Assembly: GCA_023459275.1 (NCBI GenBank)
Contig: JAEWVC010000090.1
Location: forward strand, 1-17,312
Direction: 5' to 3'
Length of the DNA: 17,312 bases
From: Bacillota bacterium
GTDB lineage: Bacteria > Bacillota > Clostridia > Christensenellales > Aristaeellaceae
A model generated the notes under the pieces. The model was not told the DNA's origin, ran no database searches, and saw only the letters and a list, made by a program, of their open reading frames with translations. Both the position numbers and the translations under genes were made by a program. Shown one piece after another: positions 14,774 through 17,312 of the stretch (the stretch's first letter is position 1; each line of letters starts with the position of its first letter).

Positions 14774-15784
14774 TCACGCAACAGGCGCGCAGGTGGAGCG
14801 CACCACCAGGGACACGGGCAGCCGTGTAGTCACAGGGGGCGTCTCCCGCCCTTCGATCAGGCTGATGCACAGGTCGGCGGCCATGCTGCCGATCTTTGCC
14901 CGCTGCTGCGCGATGGTGGTCAGATGCCAGGGGGACATCTGCTCCTCGTTCACGTTGTCAAATCCGGTCACGGAAAGGCTTCGGGGGACATCCACCCCGT
15001 GCTGGGCGAGGCAGTACATCGCGCCGCTGGCCAGGGCGTCGCAGCTGCACAGAAGGGCCGTGCCGGAAAGGCCGCGGTCCAGCAGCTTTTCCATAGCTGC
15101 AAAGCCGTCCCGGAAACCGAAGCCCTCGGCAAAGACCACCTGTTCCATGGAGAAGGGAAGCTTCCGGTCGGCTAGCGCCCTGGCGAAACCGTTCAGCCGC
15201 TCCTCGCCGGAGGGGGTGCCCCGGGGAGAAGCCATGTGCATCATCCTGACGTGGCCCAGGGACTGCAGGTAGGAAACCAAAAGGTCCATCCCTTGGTAGT
15301 TGTCGGAGAGCACGGAGGGATGGCCTTGGTAATCGAAGTCAACCAAAACGCAGTGCACATTGCTGTTCAGAAGTTCCGCAACCTGGGGATGGGTGTAGTC
15401 CGCCGCCATCACCAGTACGGCGTCCAGGCCGCGGTACCGGCAGTTTTCCAACAGCGTCCGCTTTTTCGGCCCCACCTTGTTGCCAAGAAACATAATTTGA
15501 TACCCAGCCGCTTCCACCTCCCGCTTGAAATGCTCCAGAATTTCGTTGAAGTGGGGGTGGGAAAGGCCCATATTTTCAAAATCCACATACAGGATGCCAA
15601 TGAGGTAGCTCCGCTTGGTCACCAGCATCCTGGCGTTGACGCTGGGCTCGAATTGCATGGCTTTGGCCGCCGCCAGCACACGCTGCCGGGTTTTCTCGCT
15701 GACATCGGGATACCCGTTCAGCGCCTTGGAGGTGGAGGCCACGCTGAGTCCCAGGGATTTGGCCAGATCGTATATCGTAGGCAA
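14774..15784 (-). CDS. LacI family transcriptional regulator
   Basis: This is a sugar-responsive DNA-binding repressor, probably controlling the operon it heads. The start is TTG at 15784: an in-frame TGA lies five codons upstream, and the family N-terminus (TIYDLAKSLGLSVASTSKALNG) begins at once. The 336-residue length is standard. The helix-turn-helix is at 3-24 and the hinge helix at about 48-56 (PSVNARMLV). The periplasmic-binding-like effector domain runs from 60 to 336, with conserved CSCDALASGAMYCLAQHGVDVP and SVTGFDNVN segments near the C-terminal lobe. The effector is not identifiable, though an imported oligosaccharide is likely. A strong promoter with a palindrome at the expected transcription start suggests autoregulation. 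Confidence 0.92.
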   Translation of the reverse strand: MPTIYDLAKSLGLSVASTSKALNGYPDVSEKTRQRVLAAAKAMQFEPSVNARMLVTKRSYLIGILYVDFENMGLSHPHFNEILEHFKREVEAAGYQIMFLGNKVGPKKRTLLENCRYRGLDAVLVMAADYTHPQVAELLNSNVHCVLVDFDYQGHPSVLSDNYQGMDLLVSYLQSLGHVRMMHMASPRGTPSGEERLNGFARALADRKLPFSMEQVVFAEGFGFRDGFAAMEKLLDRGLSGTALLCSCDALASGAMYCLAQHGVDVPRSLSVTGFDNVNEEQMSPWHLTTIAQQRAKIGSMAADLCISLIEGRETPPVTTRLPVSLVVRSTCAPVA

Positions 15785-15803
15785 TCCTGAACAACCTCAT
15801 TTT

Positions 15804-15817
15804 CGAAACCCGTTTCG
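15804..15817. promoter_or_regulatory. Operator palindrome at the lacI-type regulator promoter
   Basis: CGAAAC-cc-GTTTCG is a perfect 6-2-6 inverted repeat. It begins nine bases downstream of the -10 box of the minus-strand promoter, so it covers or adjoins the transcription start, a classic repressor position. LacI-family operators are palindromes of this size. A near copy lies at 14743-14756. Confidence 0.65.
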
Positions 15818-15825
15818 TTAAACTG

Positions 15826-15854
15826 AGTATACCCCTTCCTGCGGTGGATGTCAA
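15826..15854 (-). promoter_or_regulatory. Strong sigma-A promoter of the sugar operon
   Basis: On the minus strand a consensus -35 TTGACA (15849-15854) is separated by exactly 17 bases from TATACT (15826-15831). Transcription should start near 15819, only about 35 bases before the TTG start of the regulator. Confidence 0.8.
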
Positions 15855-15999
15855 TGGGTAAAAGTTCGATTTTATTCGTCGTCCCGTATGAAGTGCATAA
15901 GGGGAGTACCTCGTAGCCCACGCCGCCCCTTATGGGGCAATCGGGAGGTGAACGGGAGGGAAGTGGTTTTTATAAAAATTCTCCCTTCAGCCTTTTGCG
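15855..15999. other. Divergent intergenic spacer with inverted repeats
   Basis: This spacer separates the sugar-operon promoter from the methyltransferase promoter and carries no gene I can support. It holds a 9-bp inverted repeat, CATAAGGGG (15896-15904) with CCCCTTATG (15926-15934), with a 21-base loop. A second palindromic core, TTTTTATAAAAA (15967-15978), is flanked by GGGAG and CTCCC, echoing the hairpins at 8753 and 11242 in degenerate form. Confidence 0.45.
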
Positions 16000-16028
16000 T
16001 TGACTTTCCCCGGCGGCTTCCTTATAAT
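16000..16028 (+). promoter_or_regulatory. Sigma-A promoter of the rRNA methyltransferase gene
   Basis: TTGACT (16000-16005) is followed by a 17-base spacer and a perfect TATAAT (16023-16028). Transcription would start near 16035, about 19 bases before the ATG at 16054. This also excludes the in-frame start at 16000, which would lie inside the promoter. Confidence 0.8.
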
Positions 16029-16053
16029 GGGGAAACTGGACAAGGGGGAGCGT

Positions 16054-17166
16054 ATGGAAAAGCAGACGTATCTCGCCACCGCGGCCTTTGGGCTGGAGGG
16101 ATTGGTGGCGGAGGAATTAAAGGGCCTGGGCATCAAAGGCGCCAAGGCGGAGCAGGGGGGAGCCAGGTTTCAGGCAGCGGCGGAGGAGGCGTATGAGGCC
16201 TGTCTCTGGCTGCGCTGCGCCGACCGGGTGCTGCTGGTCCTGAAGGAGGAAAAAGCACTCACCTTCGAGGCGCTTTTCCAGGCGGTGAAATCCATCCCCT
16301 GGGAAAACTACCTTCCCAGGGAGGCTGCCTTTCCCGTTTCGGGCAAGTGCGTCAAAAGCCAGCTGATGAGCGTTAGGGACTGCCAGGCCATAGCCAAAAA
16401 GGCGGTGGTGGAACGGCTGAAGGAGCGGTACCGGGCAAGCTGGTTCCCGGAAACGGGGGCGGTCTATCCCATCGACGTGGCCATCCACGGCGATGTGGCA
16501 AGGATCACCCTGGATTTGAGCGGCACTGCCCTGAACCGCCGGGGCTACCGCACCTGGAACGGGGAAGCGCCGCTTCGGGAAACGCTGGCGGCGGCCCTGG
16601 TGATGCTGTCGCCCTGGAAGCCGGGTATGGCCCTTAACGATCCTTGCTGCGGCACAGGTACTCTCCTTATTGAGGCGGCCATGATCGCCAGCAACCGGGC
16701 GCCCGGGCTTATGCGGGAGTTCGCCTGCGACCTTTGGCCCCTGTTCCCGGCAGATATGCGGGCCGCGGTGCGGGAAAAGGCAAAGGCGGCCTATGATCCC
16801 AGCAAAATAGCGGGCATATCAGGCAGCGATATTGATCCCGGCGTTTTGGCGCTGTGCAAAAAGCATATCGTGCAGGCGGAAATGGGGGGCCGTATCCAAG
16901 TGTCCGAAAAGGACCTTCGCACCCTGCAGCGGGAGGAAGGCGAGGGTGTATTCCTGGCCAACCCGCCTTATGGGGAGCGGCTGGGGGATAAAAAAAGCGC
17001 CGAAAAGCTCTATGGCCAGTTGCGCCTTCTGCTGGACAGGCACCCTGGCTGGCGCATGGGCGTTTTGAGCAGCCATCCGGGCTTCGAACGGCATTTTGGC
17101 CGCCGGGCGACAAAAAAACGCCGGCTGTACAACGGCCGGCTGGAATGCGAGTTTATGGTATACTGA
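16054..17166 (+). CDS. THUMP-domain class I SAM-dependent rRNA methyltransferase (RlmL-N/YpsC family)
   Basis: This is a probable 23S rRNA guanine-N2 methyltransferase, acting in the cytoplasm on ribosome precursors. The ATG at 16054 follows AAGGGGGAG and lies just downstream of a strong promoter. The 370-residue protein matches the usual length of the YpsC-like family. The N-terminal ferredoxin-like and THUMP RNA-binding region spans about 1-160. The methyltransferase domain follows, with SAM motif I DPCCGTGTLLIEAA (196-209), an acidic SDIDP segment (258-262) and the catalytic NPPYGER motif (303-309), the hallmark of base-amino methylation. It is a single-gene unit. Its last 14 bases overlap the end of a broken gene on the opposite strand. 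The target base is inferred from the family (m2G2445 in E. coli RlmL). Confidence 0.88.
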   Translation: MEKQTYLATAAFGLEGLVAEELKGLGIKGAKAEQGGARFQAAAEEAYEACLWLRCADRVLLVLKEEKALTFEALFQAVKSIPWENYLPREAAFPVSGKCVKSQLMSVRDCQAIAKKAVVERLKERYRASWFPETGAVYPIDVAIHGDVARITLDLSGTALNRRGYRTWNGEAPLRETLAAALVMLSPWKPGMALNDPCCGTGTLLIEAAMIASNRAPGLMREFACDLWPLFPADMRAAVREKAKAAYDPSKIAGISGSDIDPGVLALCKKHIVQAEMGGRIQVSEKDLRTLQREEGEGVFLANPPYGERLGDKKSAEKLYGQLRLLLDRHPGWRMGVLSSHPGFERHFGRRATKKRRLYNGRLECEFMVY

Positions 17167-17312
17167 TACACGCCATATCCGCCAGGCTACAAAGGGAATC
17201 GATCACGAAATCTTGAGATGGTATGGAGGACCGCAGTCCTCCATAGGTGATCATATGTGCCGGTCATATGCAAGGGAGGCCCCCAACGCCAAGAAGGTTG
17301 TGGCGCGCAGTC
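17153..17312 (-). pseudogene. Degraded C-terminal fragment of a HAD-family hydrolase
   Basis: On the minus strand one frame, entering from the right edge, reads ARHNLLGVGGLPCI, then a TGA stop (17264-17266), then continues ITYGGLRSS and DFVIDSLCSLADM before its TAA (17153-17155). This resembles the end of phosphoglycolate-phosphatase-like HAD proteins (roughly DLLGA..GLPCIGVTYG then ADFVIDSLEEL). The stop and a few extra codons interrupt the expected GV segment. Around the break CATATGA occurs twice, 13 bases apart. The N-terminal part is outside the window. It may be a real pseudogene or a sequencing error. Confidence 0.45.
17222..17245. repeat. 10-bp perfect stem-loop near the right edge
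   Basis: TATGGAGGAC-cgca-GTCCTCCATA is a perfect inverted repeat with a four-base loop, 55 bases after the methyltransferase stop. It could help end transcription of that gene, although no T run follows on the plus strand. It also falls within the degraded HAD-like frame. Confidence 0.5.

Noticed and set aside
14727..14870. N-terminal extension of the first permease to 14870
   Set aside because: It overlaps the conserved 3' end of the regulator gene, contains the operator-like palindrome, and lacks a ribosome site, whereas GTG at 14726 has GGAGG at good spacing.
16000..16053. Earlier start of the methyltransferase at 16000
   Set aside because: This stretch contains the -35 and -10 boxes of the gene's own promoter, and the added residues do not belong to the family N-terminus.

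Overview
The window looks like a chromosomal segment of an endospore-forming, fairly GC-rich member of the Bacillota (Clostridia). The reasons are strong AGGAGG-type ribosome binding sites, good sigma-A promoters (TTGACA/TATAAT-like with 17-bp spacers), GTG and TTG starts, a SpoIIP sporulation hydrolase, a DUF1614 membrane protein, a parE-parC pair and a CUT1 sugar ABC system of the LplABC type. The exact genus cannot be told from the sequence.

Layout, left to right. (1) 67-4503, minus strand: a two-gene type IIA topoisomerase operon, parE then parC, abutting as TAA-ATG and driven by a promoter at 4541-4569. (2) 4641-6806, plus strand: its own promoter, then a secreted 673-residue protein with Ig-like (Big2) and five SH3-like domains, followed by a probable terminator. 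(3) 6908-8703, plus strand: a DUF1614 membrane protein whose stop overlaps the start of a SpoIIP-type amidase, with a possible sporulation promoter upstream. A 34-bp perfect palindrome separates this from the next, convergent unit. (4) 8828-15854, minus strand: a carbohydrate-use operon of lacI-type regulator, two ABC permeases, solute-binding protein, GH26-like hydrolase and secreted GH16 glucanase. No ATPase gene is present. (5) 16000-17166, plus strand: a THUMP-domain rRNA methyltransferase with a near-consensus promoter. (6) 17153-17312, minus strand: the degraded C-terminal end of what looks like a HAD-family phosphatase, running off the window.

The most coherent biology is in the sugar operon. 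The regulator gene has a strong promoter with a 14-bp palindrome at its predicted transcription start. A second palindrome matching 13 of 14 positions lies between the regulator stop and the first permease gene. This suggests that one repressor controls both itself and the transport and hydrolysis genes. The GH16 enzyme would cut a beta-glucan outside the cell, the binding protein and permeases would import oligosaccharides using a shared ATPase encoded elsewhere, and the GH26-like enzyme, which has no visible signal peptide, may finish degradation inside. The substrate (beta-1,3 or mixed-linkage glucan, or mannan) is inference. I see no clearly new defence or mobile system. The points most worth a second look are the paired operators, the tail-anchored form of SpoIIP, the repeat-built SH3 protein and the hairpins that bracket the binding-protein gene.
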